A stretch of 64,000 nucleotides of DNA from Reticulitermes lucifugus (taxonomy: Eukaryota > Arthropoda > Insecta > Blattodea > Rhinotermitidae), in NCBI GenBank assembly GCA_026260175.1, contig JAKCWW010000132.1, positions 31,758-95,757 of the forward strand, written 5' to 3'. This document shows positions 1 to 11,930 of the stretch, piece by piece. Positions within the stretch are counted from its first letter, which is position 1; every line of letters starts with the position of its first letter. Made by a program: the position numbers and the translations under genes. Under the pieces are notes generated by a model. It saw only the letters and a program-made list of their open reading frames with translations, was not told the origin of the DNA and searched no databases.

Positions 1-564
1 GGGGGGGGGTGTTGACTGTAGTGGGGACTAGAGGGCTGCTTTTGGTAGGAGCAACAGACGGTTCTGCTACTACACACAGACTGAAAACATCAAGTATTTC
101 CAGTAGCGTGTGGTGAGCAAGTGCACTGTGCGAATGCTTTCAGGATGGGTAGTAGCAAATTGTCAGTCACCACGAATCCTGGCGTATGCACATCTGTCAC
201 ATCCCTATTAGGAATCATCTCCTCGGTGGTGTCCTACAAGAATGGTTACAAATCCTAATACTCGTTTAAGATGGAGGATTAGTAATAACACCATCAATAT
301 GAGCAAACAGCACGGCAGAGTGGACACCCAGAATACTGCTCATAAATTTACAAGCAAGTGTATGTAGTTGTCCATGCACTGAATCGCATCAGCTGAAGCC
401 ATGGCTGTAACTATGTTACGTGAATGCCCTTCACAGCTCTCTAATCACAAATATTTACACACTGTGATTATTCAGTTACAGAAAGTGTAAGACACCATGA
501 CACTTCTGGTTGTTTCAAGGCTTCTGATTGTGTGGTTCTGAATAAATTTATTCTGTATAAGACT

Positions 565-725
565 TCAGGTTTCTGTGGCAGTCAACATTGATATTGTGAT
601 CTTCTGGGTTGTGGCACCATGTAGTCTGGTAAGTAGGTAGAAGGGAAGAACCCTGAAGATGGAGGAAGTATGATCCACTGAAACGTTGGTAACCACCTAC
701 AAGATTACATGGTGTCATAACATAG
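565..725. mobile_element. foldback MITE copy (CCTCCATCTTC subfamily)
   Basis: The arms carry GATCTTCTGGGTTGTGGCAC with TAGTCTGGTAAGTAG and, inverted, CACCTACAAGATTACATGGTGTCATAAC around a centre reading CCCTGAAGATGGAGG. The same arms and centre recur at least twenty times in the window. Confidence 0.55.
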
Positions 726-2477
726 GAGACTATGAAAGGGAATTCATTCTACTTGTCTGGATACATACAGGATGGAGAAAATGTGGAAGGAGTTATAAAG
801 TTGTTGGTTACACAACAACTACAATATTAGTTCATTATCACAGGAAGTAAATCCCACTTATTTGAACTCTAAATTTAATGCCTTATAATAATTTGATTAA
901 AATGAAATAATACCATGTTGTAGTACTTTTACAGTCTAAGAAAACAAATTAACTGATTATTAATAGAGAAGTATGGATTTGCCTTACTCTAGGCTACCAA
1001 GGAAAACCCCCACTGAAAAGTGACCCTTCATCCTGCTAACCTAACATGAGAATGCCTCTACGTGTCAATAAATAACTTTAACCCTAAGACAGAATATTTT
1101 AAACATGGGAATGAAGTTTGCTCAAAACATATTCTTTGTAGCTTAACAGTAAGTTTCCTCCATAGACAGCAGCAGCCCAAGCTTCAAACTGCAGTCAAAA
1201 CAAAAATGTTTCACTACAGCCACAACATTCAGTATAAACATCATCATGGACCATGAGTCTGTTATTCTCTCAAGAAATGGAATGCATTTTTGTTATATAC
1301 AATTTACACATACTCAACCAACACATTAATATAGCTTTGCTTTTGTGTGAAGAAGTCTGACACTCATGCACCTGATTCCATATAAGAAGAAGGACATTAA
1401 GCACAAAAAATTATTGCCATGTGTAAATTATGTAACATAACCACAATACTTAAGATTCTGATGTAACTCAGGTTAGGAATGTTGTGTAAAAATTATTATC
1501 CTGGGCAAACTCCAGAGTCATATTCTATGGTCTAACAATTATTAACCTAATTGTATGTTTCATGAAAAAATTTTATTTATATTTATAGTTCACAAAACTG
1601 ATATAAACGTACTTTTGACTGAATCTCATATAACACTGGCAAAAATCCTTACCATTAAAGGAGAAGTAAGGTACAAAAATCCCCAGTTGCTGACAATAAA
1701 AGGAAAAAACAGGAAAAAAATGCAGTAAATTGAACTATACGACTTACAACAAAACCTGTATTTAAGACGCATTCTAAATGGACTTTACGTATATATATAA
1801 AGCCCATTTAGAAGCTGTATTTAAAATTTCTTTGAGGAGCAGTGATTCTGAACACTAAACTGAAGAAAATCTTTCATAGGAGGGATGAGGGAAGTGGAAA
1901 TATCTGATAAAGGGATGGATTTTGTATGTTCATAATCACAAGAGTGAAAGTAAATGTGCGATGTACTATTAATCACTTCAGTGTCACTTAGATAAATGTG
2001 ATGATTTGACTTCTTAAATAAAATTGTATTTATTTACTGACCTGCTTTCTATATTTCAGATAAAGGTTTTAATATTACACTTGCTATTATGATAGATTTC
2101 TCATTGCATACTACATTACGATATGCCACATATCAACGCTCTACTGTAAAATGTTTTGAAACCATACCACACAGCTTATGACACACACAGCATTCACAGT
2201 TTAAAGGATCACAATAATCATAACTAACCTGAGATCTTCTACATTTTACACATATGATCATATACAGGATACAAAACCACACATATTCAGTGCGGTGTTC
2301 AGGGAAGATAGGAGAGTCACAGGATAGGTAAGTTCCATGGGTTGCAGAATAGTGACATTTCCTGCCCTTGGGTATACATTATTGCCTTGATTATTGGTGA
2401 GGTGTTCTATGAAGAGTGGACATATTTATGCATATACAAAGCCACATACCACCTTTACACTTGAAGAGTAACATTGT

Positions 2478-2760
2478 CAGACAAGCATAACTAATATACA
2501 TTTTATTTAAGAAAACCCAGCTATATGTTTCAGCTATATGTAGGCCATCATCAGGCTATGTAGTAAACTAAGAGGCAATATACATGTACAAAATAAGATC
2601 AAATCAACTGTGAGCTCACCTTGTTACACATTTGATTTTATCTTATTTTATATATGTATATTGTCTCTTTAGTTTACCCACAGCCTGAAGATGGCTTATA
2701 TATAGCTGAAATATGTAGCTTGGTTTCCTTAAATGAAGTGTATATTAGTTATGTTTGACA
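2478..2760. mobile_element. palindromic MITE with long terminal inverted repeats
   Basis: The left end (CATAACTAATATACA after TCAGACAAG) is mirrored by the right end, with pairing continuing for more than 100 bases on each side, including the GCTATATGTTTCAGCTATAT and CATCATCAGGCT motifs. ACATTGT occurs just outside the left end (2471-2477) and again outside the right end (2762-2768), a possible 7-base target duplication. No transposase is encoded, so it is non-autonomous. Superfamily not assigned. Confidence 0.7.
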
Positions 2761-4110
2761 CACATTGTTATTGTTCATGTGAAAAGTGCATAACGGAATG
2801 AATAATATAAAGACACCAACGTTACACTAATACACAGTTTGGTGTCCCATGACATAAATGCACTTCAGTGCACTGCCACATAGAAATTTTAGATACACTC
2901 AGCTACCCATTTGTTCTTCAGTTATGCAGATTATTTACCTTCCATATAAACACGGGAAAGCATTCAGTTTAAAAAATATACTCAGCACAAAGAGCAAATT
3001 AATTTGGGTAACATTACATGTTTACAACAACTGGAATCTTCTATAAATGTACAAGGATTTTGGTTAACACTGAAAGTTGTAACAACAAATGCACAAAGCA
3101 TCAGAACAGAAATACAATTTTTTTTTCTGTACAAAATGTTGCATATCTATTAACATTCATAAACAATATAAAATATAAGTTCCAAATATTCTTTCTATAA
3201 ACAGAGCAAAATTATTGCTTGGTTCATCCTTAAAAATCTCCTTATATGTAATTTTTGATGAGAAATGTAAAAGAAATATTTTACGTTACAAAAGACTGGT
3301 TGGATGTCCAATCGTAAAAATCTTGTGTGACCTGAGACGTTATTTAGGCTCTGGGCATCCGGTACGTTGTTACTGCACACAAGTGCAACGCCTGCAGCCA
3401 CAGGCCAGTTGCACCCCAATTGTGCATATTTGTACCAACAGAAAAAATAAATTTCACCCTTTCAGTAGCAAATTTAATACCACTTTTAGTACTACACTAT
3501 GAAACAGTCTTCAAAAAAATTACTGCATCATAAAGCACACAGTTCATACTCTTTGTGTATGGATTAGGTAAGAAAAAAGTATGGTTCCATCCTTTGGGAG
3601 TCACTCCAGACAGGACAGTTAAGTGGATAGATGTATGTGTATTCAACTTCATACCACATTTCAGAACAAAGCATCTTTGGGCCAATATAAAATTAATTAG
3701 ATACAGCAATCTGGACATTAGAAGAGACGGCACGTCTTTTCATGGTTGTATAAAATTAAACACAGGGTGATCAAACAGCCATACAACCCATGTGAAAATC
3801 TTTCTCTCAAAAAAAGAAAATAACTTGAAGTATGTACGCAAAAACTGATACAATCAAATACAGTATGTCAGTTGTGTGTAGACACCCTAAAATCGAACTT
3901 ACATGAACCATTAGAACACATAAGAAAATATTTCAGAATGTAGAATTCAGAATAAACTGACATTACACTGATTACTTGTGTATGACCTGGAGTGTCAACA
4001 ACATGAACCAATACAGTGATACTGTGCAGTAAAGGAGGTAGCTTTCCACATCGTTCTGTATATGCTTGCTGCAATCACATGAAACACATATTTACAATTG
4101 AAATAAGTTC

Positions 4111-4135
4111 ATTATTATTATTATTATTATTATTA
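4111..4135 (+). repeat. (ATT)n microsatellite
   Basis: Eight uninterrupted ATT units. Confidence 0.95.
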
Positions 4136-5083
4136 CACTCTAGTCTTCTGTGCTGTATTCTCTTGTATTCTGAATTCAGCTTCAGCACTTAAGTGCCTCC
4201 AAAACACTGAATACTGGCAGCCATCTACAGAACTACACAGCATCGCAACCCAGAATATAATCCTACACTGTGGAAACCTGAATGGGCTGCAAGACTCTTT
4301 GATCATGCTGTACATGAGGATAAGTACAAACACACTGAGGTAGACTAGTCACTGAGATGGAGTACAGTACTGTTTCCTGATGCTCTTTGTACTTGTAATA
4401 ACAAGTTTTACTGATAGTATTTATGGAAGGCTCAATACCTGAAGAAATGTTACACATTTAAAATGCTTAAAATTCAAGCCAAGCTATGCAATCAGCAGTA
4501 ATTAAGGAATGGGTCATTCAAGAGTTATTCAAAATCCATATCAAACCAACAGGCAATAAGATATTTTAATATTTCTTTAAGTCTTTCATACTGAAATACC
4601 TGAAGATTAGCACCTTCTTCTGAGACACGATGACATGTACTCTACTGCAAATTTACACGGCATCACAGCCAAGACAGCCAAGACTATGGTAACGTTTACA
4701 GTCACTGCCATGAGGACATCCAATATAGCAAAGTGCATATGTGGTACAGTAACCCTGACAGGCTGCATATTTTTACAGTATTACAAAGAAAAATTCATGC
4801 TAAGTTTTCTGAATGAATTTGGTGGTACTTCATCACAAATAATTTTACAAAATAGCCAAGTGATGGTATTAACTTTGGATTCTTACCACTCCTCCATACA
4901 ATGCCTAAGAGATGAATGGGAAATTTTTAAATGTGACAGCTAATAATTGTGTGTGCCACGAACTCTCAGGACCACCTAGTGAAGGCACAAGTATGCGTTG
5001 TGACTCAAACATCTTTTGTATTATTTAACTGCACTGTTAATTTCCACAATTATTGAGCGATGGTGATGGATGAATGAATAGGT

Positions 5084-5323
5084 ATGGAGCACTGGTGGAA
5101 TAATATTGACAGGGTAGAGCCAAAGTACTCAAATAAAAACCTGTCTCAGTGCCACTCTGTCCACAACAAATCCCATGCAGAGAGGTGTAAGATCAAACTC
5201 AGGCATCTGCGTAGAATACATGTTAAATGCAATCAATGTCCATTTGCCAGTGTGAATTATTACAAATATACAGATCATAATAAAGCAACAAGAAGATCTA
5301 TATTCACTTCAGCACAATGGTAA
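5084..5323 (+). pseudogene. possible relic of a multi-C2H2 zinc-finger gene
   Basis: A plus-strand open frame of 79 codons contains LRHLRRIH followed directly by VKCNQCPFASVNYYKYTDHN. This reads like the end of one C2H2 finger and the start of another (C-x2-C-x12-H), unlike the lola ECGxEP type. The final histidine of the second finger is missing and no further fingers follow, so I take it as a fragment of a polydactyl zinc-finger gene, perhaps a retrocopy piece. Chance cannot be excluded. Confidence 0.3.
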
Positions 5324-6091
5324 GATACTGTTTAAATTCTATTGTGTGTATTTTGACCATTTTAAAATCTGGACCAGAGTCTGTGAGAAAAAATGTATTT
5401 ATGCCACAGAAGAATCTTGTCAATTAACAAGCACGACCTCCTGCACGTTCACTACAGTTTCTAGAGACATCAAACAAGACATTTATGGACTAGTCTCTGA
5501 TAGGTATAAAATTCTGTTTATTTTGTTTAGTATTTCAATTACAGCATTTATGAATAAATGTGATATAATGACAACTAACTGACTGAAGTATAGAATATGG
5601 TTGCATTCTCCTATTGAACTGCACTCAAACACATGTTGTAAGATGGATTGTGTGTAAAACTGCTGTAGCTATAGACATTCAAGACATTTCAGTATTTATG
5701 GATGAGATAATATCTTTGCCATAAATTTGACAGATTAAACTATTTATTTACATTTATTCCTGTATAACTAAATCTGCCACCTCTGGGTGGGGATGAGATT
5801 AAAAAGGCCTGTTTCTAAACATGACTGCATGTAGTATGTGGTATGTACTGTAGTGTACTTGCATCAATGTGCTATATGCTGCTACATGAGAAAGTGTCTA
5901 ACGATAATGCCAGGTAGCTTTCAAAATCCAACAAAAGAATTATACTAGATGACTCAAATTATGAAAATAAGTAATCATATCAAAGATTTTTGTCTATCCA
6001 CGACCTAGTAAAACTTTTCAGTCTAATTCTGCCCATAGATTATGTATATCTATTTCTTTCTTTCTCTAATAAATAATGTTGCTGATGTTAA
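5324..6091. other. 3' flank of the last zinc-finger exon
   Basis: AT-rich DNA with no coding signal recognised. The part next to 6091 should be 3' UTR of the exon at 6402-6092, with candidate poly(A) signals at 5743 and 5753 on the minus strand. Confidence 0.5.
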
Positions 6092-6402
6092 CTAGCGATT
6101 CTGATGCGTGCGCATGTGTAACATAAGGTTGTGTTTATGTTTTGATTTCTTGTGACAGATTGGACACTCAAATTTAGGCTCTACTCCACATTCAAAACGA
6201 AGATGCCTGTTGAGGCTGTGTGGTCTAGCATAGGCATTTCCACAGCGTGTACATGTGAATGCACCCAAAGAACTAAGAGTGGCTCCTGTGGCAGAGCCCC
6301 GCGGTGTGATGGTAGTACTACTACCTGTTGCTAACAGTTTCACATACAGGTCAGGGGTTAGCAACATGTGCCCACCTGATGCAAGTCGACTGTCTCCACC
6401 AT
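6092..6402 (-). CDS. lola: lola zinc-finger exon, last in the window (acceptor at 6402)
   Basis: The acceptor is AACTTTCTGCTTCCAG and the entry AT GGT GGA, giving 102 residues. The ATG at 6367 is internal. The leader is Ser/Thr/Gly-rich. Finger 1 (50-71) begins CTRCGNAYARPHSLNRH and ends FECGVEP. Finger 2 (79-99) begins CPICHKKSKHKHNLMLH and closes H-x3-H. No further zinc-finger exon was seen between here and position 1, so this is probably the 3'-most alternative exon, or the last one the window reaches. Minus-strand AATAAA motifs at 5743-5748 and 5753-5758 are candidate poly(A) signals about 340 bases past the stop. Confidence 0.93.
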
Positions 6403-6982
6403 CTGGAAGCAGAAAGTTTAGTTAGTAACTGCCAAGAGAAATGATCCAAATTATGAAGTTAAATGAACACAATTAACACTAATTTACCAATTAAATTAGA
6501 GAATATGTACCTGTAGGACACAAGTTGAATTTACATAACACAGTGTTAAAATGACAAATAAGTCCAACAATCGAAATGGATAATGACCTTAGATTATGAT
6601 GTTTTCAGTTGAAATACATTTCAAGACAAACTAAATAAAAAACCATTATCAACAATGTCAATTTATCTTGCACAATCAATCAAGAAGTTATTACAGAAGC
6701 TAAGGTTTCTTCAGCATCAAAAACAAAACAAAATATAAAGTTTAAGTTACAGTATTCTTTATGACTTAAAATAATCATTATAATATGTATAAACAAACGT
6801 AAGGTGGTAACTAACATAAGGATAATATGCAGTACAGTTATGCAATCACAGTTTGTCATTTATAACTCACAAATGGGCTTTTTTCCATAATACATAATTT
6901 CCTTAAAACATAAAACAGCAATAATTATGCTTTATAATTATGGAACAGTTTTGAAATAATGCTAGTATAATTAAACTTGAAT
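6403..6982. other. interval between zinc-finger exons, no repeat recognised
   Basis: Contains the minus-strand acceptor tract of exon 6402 at its left edge and, next to 6982, the presumed 3' UTR of exon 7224. The rest is AT-rich single-copy-looking DNA. Confidence 0.6.
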
Positions 6983-7224
6983 TCAAAATTGGTGTCGTCT
7001 GCTGTGAACTATCATGTTGTATTTCTGTTTGAACTTCATTTTGCAAATGGAACACTGGAATCGAGGTTCCACTCCACATTCATAACGAAGGTGACGATAA
7101 AAGGAACTTGAATGTTTGAATGAGCGGCCACAGCGTTGGCACTCATAGAAATTCAACAGCTTTGCTGGATTAGTCCAGTTACATGTACTGTTAATGTTGT
7201 CACTCTTCAATATCCCATAGTCAT
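6983..7224 (-). CDS. lola: lola zinc-finger exon (acceptor at 7224)
   Basis: The acceptor is TTACTTTTGTTTCAG and the entry AT GAC TAT, giving 79 residues, the shortest intact exon here. Finger 1 at 28-49 begins CQRCGRSFKHSSSFYRH and ends YECGVEP. Finger 2 at 57-77 begins CSICKMKFKQKYNMIVH and closes H-x3-H. The stop comes only two residues after the last histidine. Only about 580 bases separate it from the next exon (6402), with no large repeat recognised between them. Confidence 0.92.
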
Positions 7225-7364
7225 CTGAAACAAAAGTAAAATACGAACATGTGTTAGTAATGAAAATATTCTCCTTATATTAGGATAACACTTTGTCATA
7301 TCCTAACCCAGTACAATTTTAAGAAATCCACAGAATACTTCAATGTTGAAAATCAAAGTCTACT

Positions 7365-7595
7365 AGAATGTGACAGCATCATTGGGTGAGTGGCTCCTAA
7401 AACTGCGAAAAATGATGCCTTCATCTTCAGGGTCAAACAATCCACAAAGAATTGTCTTGCACGGCTTGATCCTGAAGGTGGAGGAAATATGATACTTTTA
7501 AACATCAGGAACCACTGATCCAATGACACAACATCACATCCCAGCAGACTTGAATGTTCAGTAACGCTGCTGTAAGAACCACAAATCTCACATCA
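7365..7595. mobile_element. foldback MITE copy
   Basis: The left arm (GACAGCATCATTGGGTGAGTGGCTCC) is mirrored at the right (GGAACCACTGATCCAATGACACAACATCACATCCCAGCAGACTTGAATG, read inverted) about a centre carrying two inverted copies of the TCTTCAGGGTCAAAC core. Confidence 0.6.
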
Positions 7596-9020
7596 CCGAA
7601 AAGTTACAAAAGGAATTCTGTATAAGGACTAAACAGGCATTAAGATTTAACATTAATAACCTGGTTTATCTATGAAGTACACGTATTGTATGGGATTTTA
7701 AAAGTTTACTTGCTCAGCAGACAGTGTTACATTGAAATACTGAAATATTCTGTCAAAAGACTATTTAATAATACTGAAATAATGGGGTAACTGATGTATT
7801 GAAAGGGATTTAGCAATCATCGCCTAAATGAGACATTATCCTGGTATTTACCTAAACATACTGAAAAAAAAACACTAAAAACATCAGTCAGGACAGCTAG
7901 TTGTCAAGCCAAATTTCAAACGAGGCACCCACCAAACACAAGTGAAGAGAGTTACTGCCATGCCAACCTGCTCAGTCAGAGCTTATTAAAGACAAATATT
8001 TTATACATTCTTTTATCTCATACTTGTAACACTTCTGCTATAATTTGATCAATACCTGGGAATTAGCAGCTTTTCAACTTTTCAATATCAAGTTCAACCT
8101 CACAAGAAACCTCGATTCAGGTACTAATGGATCACATGTTTGTATTCCAGTCGTCAACAGAAGTAACTTCTGTGCATAATCAAAATACTTAGGTAATTCA
8201 TGCCTTTACACAAATCTCTAATAATTTTGTTCTTACTATTTCTTCCAAGCTCATGCAGTCTGTTTTTCAGATGTTTCCTTTATTCTTCCTGAAACCCCTA
8301 ATGCTTTCAAATGTTATACTCTTCACATCATCTCCATTAATTTGGCATGAGTTCTGCAAACAATGCCATTTAGCTTCCTTCATGAGACCTAATAATTTTG
8401 AACACTCTTCACCAAACCATGGTTTATGGTACTATAACTCTTAACAACGGAAACTCCTGATGGCTGAGATTTTTATACTTTCTCTAATACTCTCCCAAGC
8501 CATACTGATGTTTTATATTATGCATAATTCCAGAATGTGTTCACATATATTTGTAGTACTTACATAATCATCATATTTTCTAACTTACAAAACATAAAAA
8601 AAAGAGACAGGCTTTCAAATGTTAAAACAGACTTTATGACATAAAAATGATACTCTGACTAGGATACTTAAGGGCTTTAATCACTTTTATCAATTAATGT
8701 TCATAACAGTAATGAGCCTCATTTATTCTCTTTAATTTCACTACTGTGTGCATAAAGTTTATAATTTAACCAAATAAATATTTTTATTGACCTCAATACT
8801 GCAAAAATGCTACAAATTGAGGAAGAAGGATCAAACACTTAAATTCAATTCATCTTTGTAACACATTCCTATGAACTTCTTACATACAGATAAATATCAA
8901 AACATAATTTGAGAACGTACACTATTAGAACACACTACAATCACTGCCTCCTAGAACTGTTCAATGGTCCATGCAGTAACTGATATCACAGATGAGTAAA
9001 CACAACAGAAGGCTAATCTT

Positions 9021-9093
9021 GATTTCAGGCTTCCGCCACAATGTTGATGAAATCTGTGGTCTTCTGGGTTATCCCAGAAGACCACAGATTTCA
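9021..9093. mobile_element. short foldback MITE copy with almost no centre
   Basis: AAATCTGTGGTCTTCTGGG meets its own inverse around GTTAT, making a nearly loopless hairpin. The left shoulder GATTTCAGGCTTCCGCC matches the shoulder of the elements near 13540, 54600 and 58150, so this looks like an internally deleted member. Confidence 0.6.
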
Positions 9094-10519
9094 ACAAAAG
9101 GCTAAATAATGAAAATGCCACTTAACATATTCCATGACCTCGGCAATGCAATACTGGAATCCCTTTAATAAAGTGTCTGATCCAGTCTACATGTTTCGGA
9201 CAAAACGTTACCATCTTCAGGGGAGATTAATCAAGTACTTCAGCTAATAAAAGTTTCATATTACATAAACATAATGCAATTAAAATGTCTATAAAAGCCT
9301 CAGAATGGCATTACAAGTGATCAATAATTTACTATCATGAGTTATACATCTCAGACACTGCCACAATTTCAAGACCCTTTATCCACATTTTAATAGTATT
9401 ATATTAATGTAATTTGAAAATTTAATAACTAATCCCTGCAAAACACCCTTCAATATAATAATATTTCAGTAGAAATATGTTCAGCAAATTAACCACATCA
9501 TTAACAGGACTCAAGGATCTTGCATGAGGTCATGTTATCAAACAGATACACAAAATTACAAATTTAGTAGACATATTTATACAGTCTTACAATATACTAC
9601 ATTTCAAACACAGTTTTATAAAATGGTCGCTTACATACCACTGGCACAAAATAGATACATTTCATTCATGCTTATTTCTCATAACAATTACTTGCACATG
9701 ATAAAAACTTCAGAACCTTACACTGTATGGTGTGGGTGCTGTTCCCAAGCCAAACAGACATGTGTATGGTTATTGTGTTAAAACCACTAAGGGTGATTAC
9801 GTCATACACATCATGACAGGATCATTTCTGAGTACTGCGTTACTCTTCGTTAAGTACGTTCACTGCCTCTGAGATACTGCATACTAAGATCCAACACACT
9901 TTATACTACAAGGAATTGGTCTACAATTTAAATATTTAACTCTTTTATGTCATGTCTACTGTGTACAACAGTTGCTAATTTAGCTTTATGCAGTATTGAT
10001 TTGGTTGGTTCCCTGATGATGATCCCTTGGGGAATGAAACATGTAGGAATAATTTATGTGATATTATAATATAAATATCCAAGAAACAATACGGTGCATT
10101 TTTTTTTCGGTCTGAGTGTTGCAAATTAGTTATTGACAATGCACGGAATGAATGATATAAAGTTCTAAAAGCATGCTGCTATCTTTAATTTCAGACAAAA
10201 ATGGTCCTGATTTAAAAAAACTGCACATTTTCCAGAGAAGTATCATCACACAAAGCCATGGCACTTTACATTCGAGCATCTCCTTCTTATATTCAGCCCT
10301 CAAGATGGCATCACCTAGAGCAGAAGTTATAAACCCACAGTATCAAAATGCAACTTTGCCAAAACGTACACTGAAAAATTGGTAAAAAATGTATTATAGA
10401 TGACAAACAAATAGCATCTATTCCAGTTTATATGGCCCTTTTCTTTCAGACAACCAGCTTTACAGATGTGGTATGATGATATATTATTATTAATGTAAGA
10501 AAGGAAAACACTTCCTTAC

Positions 10520-10690
10520 AGCTGTCTACTGGCAAAAGATTGTGATCCTGTGGGATGGGGTGCCATGCAGTTTTGCAGATAAATACGCAAGTTTTAGAGA
10601 AACCTTCTGTCTCCATCTTCAACCTACCTGAAGTCACAGCCCAGAGGACTATAGTCTTCACACTTGCTGCTAAGAGAACTTCAGATCTCA
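10520..10690. mobile_element. foldback MITE copy (CCTCCATCTTC subfamily)
   Basis: Contains GATCCTGTGGGATGGGGTGCC and GAAACCTTCTGTCTCCATCTTC, with an inverted right end near ACTATAGTCTTC. Diverged compared with other copies. Confidence 0.45.
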
Positions 10691-10977
10691 TATGAATAAC
10701 AGCTATTTTCCTTCCACTATTTATGTCTATCATTTGATTAAGTATTTCTTTCTTTCCCACATTATTCATTAGTAGGCATTGAACAGTACTACACATTTCA
10801 GAATATTGCAGGATAAAATAAACTATGACACAAAAACCTAAAGAAAAAAATGATTATAGGTGAACAGACCATAAACAATATGATATTACGAGGTTATTTG
10901 GTGTAGCATTCTACTTAACGTATTACAATAGACTAAGTTGTTAAATACCAGTAAGAATACATAAACACTGTAAAAAG

Positions 10978-11333
10978 TTAGTGCAATTGTTGGTGATGGA
11001 TACGTCCATGTGCTACCATCTGGTGTTTATGTTTGAACATGCGTCCACAAGTCGGACAAGCATGCTGGGGTTGCAATCCACATTCCACACGCTGGTGTCT
11101 GCGCAGTGAATCTTTCCAACGATATCTTTTATGGCATTTTGGACACACATATGGTAAGTCATCCACAGAAGGATAAATATTCCTAGAAGGCTGGATAAGT
11201 GCTACTGATGGGAAACCCAGTGCTGTGGATTGCTGGGTCCGTTCTGCACTTTCAAATGTGTTACCCAAAGGCAGCCATGCCAAAGTATCTATCCAGCCCA
11301 CATCATCATCCATTTGATCATCCTTCATGGTTG
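10978..11333 (-). CDS. lola: lola zinc-finger exon (acceptor at 11333)
   Basis: The acceptor is GTCGTTGTTTCAG and the entry CA ACC ATG, giving 117 residues; the ATG is simply the second full codon. The leader is strongly acidic and hydrophobic (MDDDVGWIDTLAWLP), a possible activation or partner-binding segment. Finger 1 (63-84) begins CPKCHKRYRWKDSLRRH and ends VECGLQP, where Gln replaces the usual Glu of the linker. Finger 2 (92-112) begins CPTCGRMFKHKHQMVAH and closes H-x3-H, followed by a His/Gln-rich end. It is related to exons 16828 and 19442. Confidence 0.93.
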
Positions 11334-11389
11334 CTGAAACAACGACATAAAAATGTGTTAAATAAGACTAAAGTTACTGCAAATATGAA

Positions 11390-11575
11390 GATTCAAGCCT
11401 TTTGGGATGTGATGCAGTGTTGTTGGCTGAGTAGTTCCAAATATTTCAAAGGATTTTCATGCCTTCTTCTTGGACTGCTCAACCCTGAAGACAAAAGCAC
11501 TACAGTACTTTGAAATGTCAGGAACTATGTGCACAATTGTACAGCAGCACATCCCACATGGCTTGAATCTTCAGA
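11390..11575. mobile_element. foldback MITE copy
   Basis: TTCAAGCCTTTTGGGATGTG at the left is mirrored by CACATCCCACATGGCTTGAA at the right. The centre has CTCAACCCTGAAGACAAAAGC. The arms are clear by eye. Confidence 0.65.
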
Positions 11576-11713
11576 TACAAATTTATTGAACAGAGTCAAA
11601 AAAGAGCTGACACCACAGTGAAGTCATACGTTCCACTGTTGGGGGACACAATTATCAATACAAATACACTGTACACACACATAAAAATCATTGTTTCTCA
11701 TATTTTTTAAACC

Positions 11714-11930
11714 AGCATATAGTGACTAGGCTACGGGATGGAAGATCAAGGGTTTGATTCCCAGCAGGGGCAGGACATTTTGCCCTTCTATGAAACATAC
11801 AGACCAGCTTTGGGAACCAGCCAGCTTCCTATTCAATCGGTAATGGAGTAAAGTGGCTCTGGCATGAAGTTGACTACCCCCTCCATCTACTGCCAAAGTT
11901 AAAAATGTCTTCATAGTGTGCACAGGGACA
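11714..11930 (+). mobile_element. tRNA-derived SINE relic
   Basis: Starts with an A-box-like segment (TATAGTGACTAGGCTACGGG) and a B-box-like GGGTTTGATTCCCAGCAGGGG, then the body also seen inverted near 26490-26785 (CTTCATAGAAACATACAGACC type) and a GTTGACTACCCCCTCCATCTAC segment. It is too diverged after the B box to be a tRNA gene. Confidence 0.6.

Larger units (their letters stand above)
1..5083. other. 3' flank or distal intron, no gene supported
   Basis: No coding exon, RNA gene or acceptor-plus-finger signature was found here. It holds a foldback element near 565-725, an imperfect palindrome at about 1771-1815 centred on TATATATA, a large palindromic MITE at 2478-2760 and an (ATT)n run at 4111-4135. 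The window begins in a G homopolymer (1-9). Confidence 0.6.
7225..10977. other. intron/UTR interval with foldback elements
   Basis: Holds foldback copies at about 7365-7595, 9021-9093 and 10520-10690, and short repeat fragments with the GAAACATGTAG/CCTGATGATGAT signature near 9170-9230 and 9990-10060. No exon was seen in the remainder. The DNA just above 7224 is the acceptor region of that exon, and the part just below 10978 is probable 3' UTR. Confidence 0.6.

Noticed and set aside
3868-4074. Minus-strand frame containing ERCGK after an acceptor-like TTGCAG, considered as another decayed lola exon
   Set aside because: No CxxC, no SLxRH and no second finger in any frame.
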